Source: Chlorobiales bacterium | GTDB taxonomy: Bacteria > Bacteroidota > Chlorobiia > Chlorobiales > Chlorobiaceae | DNA length: 15,612 bases | Direction of reading: 5' to 3' | NCBI GenBank assembly: GCA_022360275.1 | Contig: JAKSDC010000065.1 | Span: 1-15,612, forward strand | Shown here: positions 6,860-13,108 of the stretch, piece after piece | How positions within the stretch are numbered: position 1 is the stretch's first letter | Layout: every line of letters begins with the position of its first letter | Translations under genes and position numbers: made by a program | Notes under the pieces: model-generated | The model's input: the letters and a program-made list of their open reading frames with translations, nothing else | Told to the model about the DNA's origin: nothing | Database searches by the model: none

Positions 6860-8245
6860 TCAGGGGTTATTTTTCGATGTTCGGATCGTCATGAAAATGT
6901 TCCATGCAAACAGAATAATCCCCACAAAATACACGATGCCCGCAGCAAATCGGATTTTGTAGTAGGGATAAAGCGAGGCAATGGAATCGAGAAAATTGTA
7001 GGTCAGCGAACCGTCGGGATCGGTGGCCTTCCACATGGCACCCTGCTGAATTCCGCCTACCCACATGGTAATCGTCCAGATCAACTGACCAACGAGAATC
7101 AGCCAGAAATGGACATTGGCCAATCTAATGCTGTAAAGTCCCGTTCCGGTAATTTTCGGAATCATATAATAGAATGCTGCCGAAATGGTCATGGTAACCC
7201 AGCCCATTGTCCCCATATGGACATGACCGATAACCCAGTCAGTGTAATGGAAAAATGATGTGAGCGTCCTCAAGCCCTGTGTCGGCCCCTGTATGGTCTG
7301 CAAACCGTAAAACGTAATACCGACAATGAAGAACTTTACAAGATAGTTAGAACGCATCTGTTCCCAGTTTCCGCGAAGTGTATAGTAGCCGTTCACCACG
7401 GAACCCCAGGAAGGGGCTATGAGGAAAATGCTGAATGCTATGCCGACAGTCTGAATCCATTCGGGCAACGGCGTCAACATAAGGTGATGCGCTCCCGTCC
7501 AGAGATAGGCAAAAATAAGCGACCAGAACGAGATAATAGAGAGCCTGTGACTGAAAAGCGGCAAGCCTGTTGAAACCGGAAGAAAGTAGTAAAACATCGC
7601 CAGGATCGGGACCGTAAAAATAAAACCGACGATATTGTGACCGTACCACCACTGAACATTCGCGTCGTTAACACCCGCATAAACCGGATAGGATTTAAAA
7701 AGATTGACCGGCACTTCGAGATTATTGACGATATACAGAACAGCTATCGTGACCGTCATTGCAATGATATACCAGAGAGAAACATACATCTGCTTTTCCT
7801 GGCGCCTGATTAAAGTAGCAAAAACGTTTACCGCAAAGATAACCCACATGATAACCACGGCAATATCGAGCGGCCACTCAAGTTCCGCATACTCTTTGGA
7901 TGTATTCATTCCGGCAAAAAGGCTGAGGGCGGCCAGAGCAATGATAAAGTTGAAGAGATACAGGTGCACTTTTGCAAGACCGGGAAAAACAAGAGGTGTT
8001 CGTGCAAGTTTCTGGAGCATGTAGTAGGAAGCGGCAAAAATACCGGCAAGCCCGAAACCAAGCCCCAAACCGTTGGTATGCACTACCCTGAGACGTCCGA
8101 AACTCAGCCAAGGAGTAAGGTTGAGCGCAGGATTGAACATCTCGAGTGCTATCCAGAGACCGACAACCAAACCGGTAATCAACCAGAATAATGCAGAAAA
8201 AGTAAATCCACGCACAATTTGGTAATCATAACCGTTTCCTTCCAT
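6860..8245 (-). CDS. ccoN: cbb3 oxidase catalytic subunit CcoN/FixN
   Basis: A 461-residue polytopic subunit (about 12 hydrophobic segments) that reduces O2 at the heme b3-CuB centre and pumps protons. Visible ligands: His56 in VHTN (low-spin heme), His203 in WWYGHN with His253/His254 in GAHH (CuB), and His341/His343 in IGHVHMG (hemes). Tyr247 in FAYLW sits where the cbb3-type cross-linked tyrosine is expected. The stretch HYTDWVIGHVH (333-343) is diagnostic of the C-family. Start ATG 8245 has a purine-rich GAGAGAGG directly before it and gives the normal N-terminus. First cco structural gene, 164 bp downstream of the thioredoxin gene. It is separate from ccoO, unlike the ccoNO fusions found in many Bacteroidetes. 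Confidence 0.97.
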   Translation of the reverse strand: MEGNGYDYQIVRGFTFSALFWLITGLVVGLWIALEMFNPALNLTPWLSFGRLRVVHTNGLGLGFGLAGIFAASYYMLQKLARTPLVFPGLAKVHLYLFNFIIALAALSLFAGMNTSKEYAELEWPLDIAVVIMWVIFAVNVFATLIRRQEKQMYVSLWYIIAMTVTIAVLYIVNNLEVPVNLFKSYPVYAGVNDANVQWWYGHNIVGFIFTVPILAMFYYFLPVSTGLPLFSHRLSIISFWSLIFAYLWTGAHHLMLTPLPEWIQTVGIAFSIFLIAPSWGSVVNGYYTLRGNWEQMRSNYLVKFFIVGITFYGLQTIQGPTQGLRTLTSFFHYTDWVIGHVHMGTMGWVTMTISAAFYYMIPKITGTGLYSIRLANVHFWLILVGQLIWTITMWVGGIQQGAMWKATDPDGSLTYNFLDSIASLYPYYKIRFAAGIVYFVGIILFAWNIFMTIRTSKNNP

Positions 8246-8409
8246 GCCTCTCTCTATGGTCTGATTAGATGATATGGTTGATATGATAGGTGGTTGTCAG
8301 GGGATATCTTTGAAAATATACTGATTTTACCGCAATGTCTTCAGAGAAAACCTTTTCTGTTTTCTATTGTTTTGTAACGCTTTCTTCCAAAGCTACGATG
8401 TCTCCGACC
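8246..8409 (-). promoter_or_regulatory. Probable promoter region of the cco operon
   Basis: This 164-bp spacer between thioredoxin and ccoN contains no open reading frame of note and is AT-rich. On minus, a TATATT (8320-8315) could be a -10 element, but no good -35 is found at the usual distance. A tandem 9-bp repeat, TGATATGGT/TGATATGAT on plus at 8270-8287, lies 25-42 bases upstream of the ccoN start and may be a regulator site. AGAAAA/TTTTCT near 8346-8361 pairs too tightly to be a convincing terminator for the thioredoxin transcript. No full FNR box (TTGAT-N4-ATCAA) is present. Confidence 0.35.
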
Positions 8410-8721
8410 TTACCATCCCAATGTCTTTATCACTTCGGCCCTGATATTCTCGTAGGGCAAGACACCTGTTGTCCGCCATTTGATCGTACCCTTGTCAAAA
8501 AGCATTAGCGCAGGAATTCCCTGCACCTGATATTTTGCGGCCACCTCGGGTTGTTCATCAACATTGATTTTAACAACGGTCAGCTTCCCTGCGAACTCTT
8601 CAGCAAGGCGTTTGATCGAAGGAGCGACAGAAGAACAAGGGCTGCACCATGCTGCCCAGAAATCCACAAATACCGGCTTTTCACTTTCTCGTAAAAGCTT
8701 GTCAAATGATTTTTTAACCAT
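8410..8721 (-). CDS. Thioredoxin with WCSPC active site
   Basis: A 103-residue cytoplasmic thioredoxin-fold protein. The active site is WCSPC (Trp25, Cys26, Cys29) after FVDFWAAW, and the conserved cis-Pro is Pro70 in QGIPAL. Length and order match classical Trx (about 105 residues). The dipeptide is Ser-Pro in place of the usual Gly-Pro, which may shift redox potential or partner choice. There is no signal peptide, so it would act in the cytosol on protein disulfides, recharged by a thioredoxin reductase that is not in this window. It is encoded upstream of ccoN on the same strand, so it could be co-transcribed with the oxidase genes, but the 164-bp gap also permits independence. Only a weak AAGG precedes its ATG. 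Confidence 0.93.
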   Translation of the reverse strand: MVKKSFDKLLRESEKPVFVDFWAAWCSPCSSVAPSIKRLAEEFAGKLTVVKINVDEQPEVAAKYQVQGIPALMLFDKGTIKWRTTGVLPYENIRAEVIKTLGW

Positions 8722-8754
8722 AGTTGTGTGACCTTGGATGAAAAAACAGTTGAG

Positions 8755-8789
8755 TGTATAATGCTTTTTCCCGAAAATTCATTCCCGAA
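8755..8789 (-). promoter_or_regulatory. Putative thioredoxin promoter with paired TTCCCGAA sites
   Basis: Two identical TTCCCGAA octamers (8768-8775 and 8782-8789; each a TTC-N2-GAA dyad) lie 14 bp apart, just upstream of a minus-strand TATACA (8760-8755) that could be the -10 box for the thioredoxin gene starting at 8721. The pair would cover the -35 region, as an operator would. No recognised regulator is implied. Confidence 0.3.
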
Positions 8790-8794
8790 TAATG

Positions 8795-8959
8795 TCACTT
8801 ATCCTTATCTGCAAGCCGCCGCTGCCGGGGAGTCACGAAAAGCCTGACTTCCCTATTCTCATCAAGCACAATGTGAAACTTATTGATTGAGGTATCAGTT
8901 AACTTTCGATAAATCACCGTACTTTTTCCAAAGCTGTTTTCTCCTTGCAACTTTCGCAT
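8795..8959 (-). CDS. Possible small protein, 54 residues, function unknown
   Basis: This reading frame begins with ATG 8959, preceded by a perfect AGGAGG, but with only one base between it and the ATG (TTG 8950 would give a ten-base spacing). The product MRKLQGENSFGKSTVIYRKL… is hydrophilic with a basic end (TPRQRRLADKDK). It has no membrane helix, signal peptide or cysteine, and I do not recognise it. The composition looks protein-like and it fills the otherwise empty stretch between the thioredoxin and pterin genes. The frame continues upstream as antisense to the pterin synthase gene, so an accidental frame cannot be excluded. Confidence 0.35.
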   Translation of the reverse strand: MRKLQGENSFGKSTVIYRKLTDTSINKFHIVLDENREVRLFVTPRQRRLADKDK

Positions 8960-9010
8960 GCCTCCTGTACGCTCGCGGCAAACCTGTATTACCACGCATG
9001 CAAGTATCTT

Positions 9011-9460
9011 ATGAATGAAGTTCTGAAACAACCAAGAAAAGTTTACGTTACCCGTACCGTTGAGTTCAATGCCGCACACCGGCTCTATAATCCTGATTTA
9101 TCAAAGGATGACAACAGGGAAATCTATGGCAAATGCAGCAATGCCAATGGTCATGGCCATAATTATGAGCTTGAAATCACCGTAAGCGGAACTGTGGATC
9201 GCACTACCGGTTTTCTGCTTGACATGAAGGAGCTGAAGGAAGTTCTCGAAAAAGAAATAATCGACCGGTTTGACCACAAACATCTGAACCTCGATGTCGA
9301 AGAACTCAGAAATACGGTTCCGAGTACGGAAGTACTTGCCATTACTATATGGGATATTTTAACCGTTGCACTGCAGCGCTACACTAACAATGGCATAACC
9401 CTTCACGAAGTTACAATCCATGAAACAAGAAAAAACTCCGTCAGATACCTTGGTGAATGA
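9011..9460 (+). CDS. 6-pyruvoyl-tetrahydropterin synthase, animal-type active site
   Basis: A 149-residue enzyme of the PTPS/QueD family, expected to convert 7,8-dihydroneopterin triphosphate to 6-pyruvoyl-tetrahydropterin. Zn ligands are His23 (FNAAHRLY), His48 and His50 (NGHGH). The catalytic Cys42 stands six residues before His48 (CSNANGHGH), the animal PTPS spacing; QueD-type enzymes have the shorter CxxxHGH. Asp88-His89 (DHKHLNLDV), STEVLAITIWD and Glu138 (HETRKNS) also match animal PTPS. An upstream TTG (8945) is rejected because ATG 9011 gives the normal N-terminus; there is only a weak GCAAG before it. It overlaps folE by 41 bp, so the two are co-translated. This points to tetrahydrobiopterin-type pterin synthesis, not queuosine, though substrate use is inferred. 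Confidence 0.9.
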   Translation: MNEVLKQPRKVYVTRTVEFNAAHRLYNPDLSKDDNREIYGKCSNANGHGHNYELEITVSGTVDRTTGFLLDMKELKEVLEKEIIDRFDHKHLNLDVEELRNTVPSTEVLAITIWDILTVALQRYTNNGITLHEVTIHETRKNSVRYLGE

Positions 9461-10091
9461 GCCAGCCCCATATTCCGGATACAGTTCATGTGCAGATGAC
9501 GAATGCTTCGATGATATCCGCGATACCGATTCCGGCAGTATCCCCGGTATATCCCAAGCAGTTTACAGCATACTGGAAGGTATAGGTGAAAATCCCGAAC
9601 GGGAAGGGCTGCTGAAAACACCCCAAAGAGTTGCAAAAGCCATGCGCTTTCTCACGAAAGGATACCGGGAAGATCCTGAAGAAATGTTGAAAAACGCAGT
9701 TTTTGCCGAAACTTATGATGAAATGGTACTGGTCAAGGATATCGAGCTTTTTTCGATGTGTGAGCACCATTTACTGCCCTTCTTCGGCAAAGCACACGTG
9801 GCCTACATCCCTGACGGGAAAATCGTCGGACTCTCCAAACTCCCCCGTGTGGTCGAGGTCTACGCTCGCCGTCTGCAGGTACAGGAACGCCTGACCCAGC
9901 AGATCAGAGACACTATCCAAAACGTACTGAACCCGAGAGGGGTAGGTGTCGTTATCGAGGCAAAACACATGTGCATGGTTATGAGAGGAGTGGAAAAGCA
10001 AAATTCAACCACGACAACCTCAGCCATGTCGGGCGAGTTTATCTCTTCCCAGTCAACCAGAAACGAGTTTCTGCGCTTGATCAATCGCTGA
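9420..10091 (+). CDS. folE: GTP cyclohydrolase I (FolE)
   Basis: A 223-residue type I GTP cyclohydrolase, making 7,8-dihydroneopterin triphosphate and formate from GTP, the first step of folate and tetrahydropterin synthesis. Zn ligands Cys114 and His117 (SMCEHHLLPFFG) and Cys185 (EAKHMCMVMRG) are present, as are GLSKLPRVV and EKQNSTTTTSAM. The first 40 or so residues are an acidic, poorly conserved extension (TDSGSIPGIS marks the domain start). Start ATG 9420 lies inside the pterin synthase gene; GTG 9453, near the end of that gene, is an alternative and would remove 11 residues. Neither has a strong ribosome binding site. The 3' end overlaps the convergent hyaD by 11 bp, so no terminator separates them. 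Confidence 0.97.
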   Translation: MKQEKTPSDTLVNEPAPYSGYSSCADDECFDDIRDTDSGSIPGISQAVYSILEGIGENPEREGLLKTPQRVAKAMRFLTKGYREDPEEMLKNAVFAETYDEMVLVKDIELFSMCEHHLLPFFGKAHVAYIPDGKIVGLSKLPRVVEVYARRLQVQERLTQQIRDTIQNVLNPRGVGVVIEAKHMCMVMRGVEKQNSTTTTSAMSGEFISSQSTRNEFLRLINR

Positions 10092-10551
10092 TAAAGCTGT
10101 TGATGATTCTTTTCCCTTCCTCCACAGCATCCGCAAGAAGTTCTTCAACAGCCTGGCTTATCCCGCTGCCGAGTTCCAGTTCCCTTGGCGGCACGCCTAT
10201 CAGTACAACCTTTTCGGGCACTTTTCCGTGCAGATTTGCAACAAAAAACAGTTCACTGAGCCCCATTTGGTGTGATGACATTTTACGATGGATAAACGCC
10301 GGCAGTTCACCGTCAGCATAGACATAAATCCGCCTGTCGAAATCAGGAGGAATGATCGCATCATAAACCAGAACAGCATCAGCCGACTCGATATAGTCAA
10401 GCAAATAAATGCCCTGTGTGCCCCCGTCAATGAATTGAACGGTGTCGGACAAGTCCGGACACTCTTTTTCAAGCCGCCTGACTGCCTCGACCCCAAACCC
10501 CTCGTCACCGAAAAGAATGTTACCGAGACCGATGACGTTGATTTTTTTCAT
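10081..10551 (-). CDS. hyaD: Hydrogenase maturation endopeptidase HyaD/HupD
   Basis: A 156-residue cytoplasmic protease that removes the C-terminal tail of the hydrogenase large subunit once Ni is inserted. The GLGN (8-11) and GDEGFG (15-20) motifs hold the first Ni-sensing acid Glu17; Asp64 (VYDA) and His94 (SSHQMG) match the other two Ni-binding positions of HybD-type proteases, and IDGGTQG (41-47) is also conserved. Its substrate site, after His557 of HyaB, is present in this operon. It is the last hydrogenase gene in the window, 76 bp after hyaC. Its stop overlaps the end of convergent folE. No strong ribosome binding site precedes the ATG. Confidence 0.95.
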   Translation of the reverse strand: MKKINVIGLGNILFGDEGFGVEAVRRLEKECPDLSDTVQFIDGGTQGIYLLDYIESADAVLVYDAIIPPDFDRRIYVYADGELPAFIHRKMSSHQMGLSELFFVANLHGKVPEKVVLIGVPPRELELGSGISQAVEELLADAVEEGKRIINSFISD

Positions 10552-10565
10552 GGTTTATCAGGTAA

Positions 10566-10596
10566 TGGGTAATGGCCTTTCTTGCCATCCAGCCCA
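10566..10596 (-). other. mRNA hairpin between hyaC and hyaD
   Basis: On the transcribed strand TGGG-ATGGC pairs with GCCAT-CCCA around the 7-base loop AAGAAAG, with a small internal loop. It ends 15 bases upstream of the hyaD start and has no following U-run. It could modulate hyaD translation or protect the hyaABC message, but only the pairing is seen. Confidence 0.35.
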
Positions 10597-10627
10597 TTTC
10601 AACACTTCAACAGATCAACAAACTCCC

Positions 10628-11317
10628 CTAATCCAAAGACGGTTCGTCTTCTACTTTGTGCTTATATCCCGTTATAATCGATGAAGTAACACTTGTACGA
10701 TCTACGATATCGTGACGGAACACTGCATACAGATGAAGGATCAGGTAAAACGGAAAAATCCAGGCCACACTGTGATGAACAATGTGGAGATTGTAACTGC
10801 CGCCGAACAGGGGAATGACCCATCCAAACAAGGTATCGACAAACCCGCCGGGGTTGTTTTCACCGTACATTGCAAGCCCGGTAAGAATCATGAAAAGCGA
10901 ACCGACAAAGATGAACAGGAAATAGGATATCGCGGCAACCGGATTGTGCCCGATATAACGGGGCTCGTCTTTTCGCAGAAAAAGGTAGGAGGCCATCTGC
11001 TCCCTGAAGGGTTTCCCCCACCATTTTGGCAGCCACGGTTTGAAACCGGCAAAACGGGCATACTTATCATGTCCGAACAGCGCCCAGTACAAACGGAAAA
11101 GATAGTTTGCAATAAAGATAAATGCGGTTGCAAAGTGCACAAAACGAAAGATCGACATTTGCCTGAACCAGACTGCCTCTCCAATCGGCGGATTGAGATA
11201 GGGAGACGCTATGTAGAAGCCGGACAAAAACAGAACAGCAATACAAATAGCATTGATCCAGTGATACATCCTGACCGGAAGCTTCCATACATAGATTTCC
11301 TCGATAATTTTGCCCAT
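10628..11317 (-). CDS. hyaC: [NiFe] hydrogenase cytochrome b subunit HyaC/HupC
   Basis: A 229-residue di-heme b membrane subunit that anchors the hydrogenase and passes H2-derived electrons to the quinone pool. Four main hydrophobic segments lie at about 20-36, 57-80, 128-150 and 180-200. Candidate heme histidines are His19 (MYHWINA), His61 (FVHFATAF), His178/His181/His182 (NLHIVHH) and His195 (LILHLYAVFRHD). These stretches match the HupC/HyaC family closely. GGAGTG stands a few bases before the ATG; hyaB ends 12 bp upstream. Association with a HyaA that has a C-terminal anchor fits a membrane-bound, periplasm-facing uptake enzyme. Confidence 0.96.
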   Translation of the reverse strand: MGKIIEEIYVWKLPVRMYHWINAICIAVLFLSGFYIASPYLNPPIGEAVWFRQMSIFRFVHFATAFIFIANYLFRLYWALFGHDKYARFAGFKPWLPKWWGKPFREQMASYLFLRKDEPRYIGHNPVAAISYFLFIFVGSLFMILTGLAMYGENNPGGFVDTLFGWVIPLFGGSYNLHIVHHSVAWIFPFYLILHLYAVFRHDIVDRTSVTSSIITGYKHKVEDEPSLD

Positions 11318-11329
11318 GATTCACTCCGT

Positions 11330-13048
11330 TTAAACGATGGTGACCTTTGTTATCTCGTTACCGTTCATGTCAAAAACATGAGAAGCACAGGCAAGGCAAG
11401 GGTCAAAAGAATGAACGGTTCTCAGGATTTCAAGAGGCTGCTCGGGATCCGCCATAGGAGTTCCTCTGAGCGCCGATTCGTACGCACCAACTGCGCCATT
11501 TGCATCACGAGGCGAAGCGTTCCACGTTGAAGGAACAACAATCTGGCAATCCTCTATCTTGCCGTCCTTGATGTGAATCCAGTGACCCAGTGCACCACGC
11601 GGAGCCTCTGTATAACCGAATCCTTTGGCTTCTTTCGGCCATCGGGAAGGCTCCCACAGCTCTGTATTCGCCGTCCTGAGATCACCGCTTTTGATATTAT
11701 CGACTAACTGATCGTAATAGCGCATCATGAACCCTGCAGTCTGCAGGCATTCGACACCGCGGGCAGCGGTTCTTCCCAATGTCGAAAACAGCGCTTCAGC
11801 CCCCACTTCAAGCTTGCCGAGAACCATATTGACCGTCTCCGTGATCATTGCATCACCTTTTGCATAAGCAAGCAGAACCCTTGCAAGCGGGCCAACTTCC
11901 ATCGAACTGTTTTTCCAGCGGGGTGCTTTCAGCCAGCTGTATTTCTTGTCTGTATCCAGATAGTCGAACGGAGGTTTCGGTCCGGTATATTCAGGTCTCG
12001 TCTCGCCTTCCCAAGGATGCAGCCCCCTGTCATCACCATTACTGTAGGTATACCAGCTGTGGCTTACCTCTTCGGTAACCTGGCCGAGATCGCGGGGATC
12101 GACGTCATAGATAGTTGAAAGATCCTTGTTGAGAATCGCCCCCCTTGGCCAGAGCAGTGATGCTGCATCATCAACGCTCTTTTCAGGAAAATCACCGTAG
12201 CAGAGATAATTACCGAGTCCCCCCCCGTACAACCAGTCCTTGTAAAAACCTGCAATAGCGATCAGATCGGGAACATAGACCTGCTCGATAAAGGTCTTCG
12301 TCTCCTCGATAATTTTCTTTACCATGCTGAGAGTCTCGATGTTGATCGCTGTGTTCCTGTTGGGGTCTATCGCACAGGCCATGCCACCGACGAGGTAGTT
12401 TGGATGCGGGTTTTTTCCCCCAAAAACTGTATGGATCTTGACGATTTCTTTCTGAAAATCAAGTGCCTCGAGATAATGAGCGACCGCTATAAGGTTAACC
12501 TCAGGAGGCAGTTTATATGCAGGATGCCCCCAGTAACCGTTTGAGAAAATTCCAAGCTGTCCGCTTTCGACAAAGCCGACAAGTTTCTGCTGCAAATCCT
12601 TGAAATAACCCGGAGATGACTTTGGCCAAGGAGAAATACTCTGCGCTATCCGGGAGGCTTCTTTCGGGTCGGCCTTGAGCGCGCTCACCACATCCACCCA
12701 GTCGAGCGCATGCAGGTGATAAAAGTGCACCAGGTGGTCCTGAGTCTGCTGGGTTGCATTCATGAGGTTCCTGATGATCCTGGCGTTTTTTGGTATTTCA
12801 ATACCCAGAGCATCCTCGACACACCTGACAGATGCAAGCGCATGCACGGTTGTGCAGACACCACAGATACGCTCCGCAAAGGCCCAGGCATCGCGTGGAT
12901 CCCTTCCCTTGAGGATGATTTCTATACCGCGCCACATGGTACCGCTGCTGAAAGCATCTTCAATGACGTTGTTTGCGCCGAGTTGTGCTTCTATCCGCAA
13001 GTGCCCCTCGATTCTCGGGATTGGATCGACAACTATTTTTTCAGCCAT
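11330..13048 (-). CDS. hyaB: [NiFe] hydrogenase large (catalytic) subunit HyaB/HupL
   Basis: A 572-residue precursor of the catalytic subunit of a group 1 uptake hydrogenase. The N-terminal Ni-Fe ligand motif is RICGVCTTVH (Cys62, Cys65); the C-terminal one is DPCLACASH (Cys551, Cys554). A 15-residue tail after His557 (VFDMNGNEITKVTIV) is the segment removed by HyaD after metal insertion. The PRIEGH motif at 11-16 is also conserved. It has no signal peptide and would cross the membrane bound to HyaA through its Tat signal. AGGAG lies nine bases before the ATG. The 60-bp spacer after hyaA carries a short repeat-like segment. Genes for CN/CO ligand and Ni insertion (hyp genes) are not in the window. 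Confidence 0.98.
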   Translation of the reverse strand: MAEKIVVDPIPRIEGHLRIEAQLGANNVIEDAFSSGTMWRGIEIILKGRDPRDAWAFAERICGVCTTVHALASVRCVEDALGIEIPKNARIIRNLMNATQQTQDHLVHFYHLHALDWVDVVSALKADPKEASRIAQSISPWPKSSPGYFKDLQQKLVGFVESGQLGIFSNGYWGHPAYKLPPEVNLIAVAHYLEALDFQKEIVKIHTVFGGKNPHPNYLVGGMACAIDPNRNTAINIETLSMVKKIIEETKTFIEQVYVPDLIAIAGFYKDWLYGGGLGNYLCYGDFPEKSVDDAASLLWPRGAILNKDLSTIYDVDPRDLGQVTEEVSHSWYTYSNGDDRGLHPWEGETRPEYTGPKPPFDYLDTDKKYSWLKAPRWKNSSMEVGPLARVLLAYAKGDAMITETVNMVLGKLEVGAEALFSTLGRTAARGVECLQTAGFMMRYYDQLVDNIKSGDLRTANTELWEPSRWPKEAKGFGYTEAPRGALGHWIHIKDGKIEDCQIVVPSTWNASPRDANGAVGAYESALRGTPMADPEQPLEILRTVHSFDPCLACASHVFDMNGNEITKVTIV

Positions 13049-13071
13049 AATATGTTTCTCCTGTTACTTAT

Positions 13072-13097
13072 GGTCGCCTCTCTTTATTTGTTCCGCG
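13072..13097. repeat. Fragment resembling the right end of the 26-139 element
   Basis: The plus sequence here shares CCTCTCTTTATT exactly with the reverse complement of 117-138. Including flanks (GG-C-C before, CCGCG after) it agrees at 20 of 22 aligned positions, with a 4-base insertion (TGTT). It lies in the hyaA-hyaB spacer, between the hyaA stop and the hyaB ribosome binding site. It may be a remnant or part of a dispersed repeat. Confidence 0.4.
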
Positions 13098-13108
13098 TTT
13101 CGATCCTC

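Noticed and set aside
8246..8409. FNR/ANR box before ccoN
   Set aside because: A TTGAT half site occurs at the tandem repeat, but no second half at the right spacing was found.
8945..9010. Longer N-terminus for the PTPS from TTG 8945
   Set aside because: The extra 22 residues match nothing in the family; ATG 9011 gives the expected length and places His23 and Cys42 as in known enzymes.
9011..9460. QueD (6-carboxy-tetrahydropterin synthase) identity
   Set aside because: The Cys-to-HGH spacing and surrounding residues fit animal-type PTPS, and no queC/queE neighbours are present.
10712..11530. Long plus-strand open frame (272 codons) opposite hyaC and the end of hyaB
   Set aside because: It spans two certain minus-strand genes and their spacer, and the product has no domain or motif.
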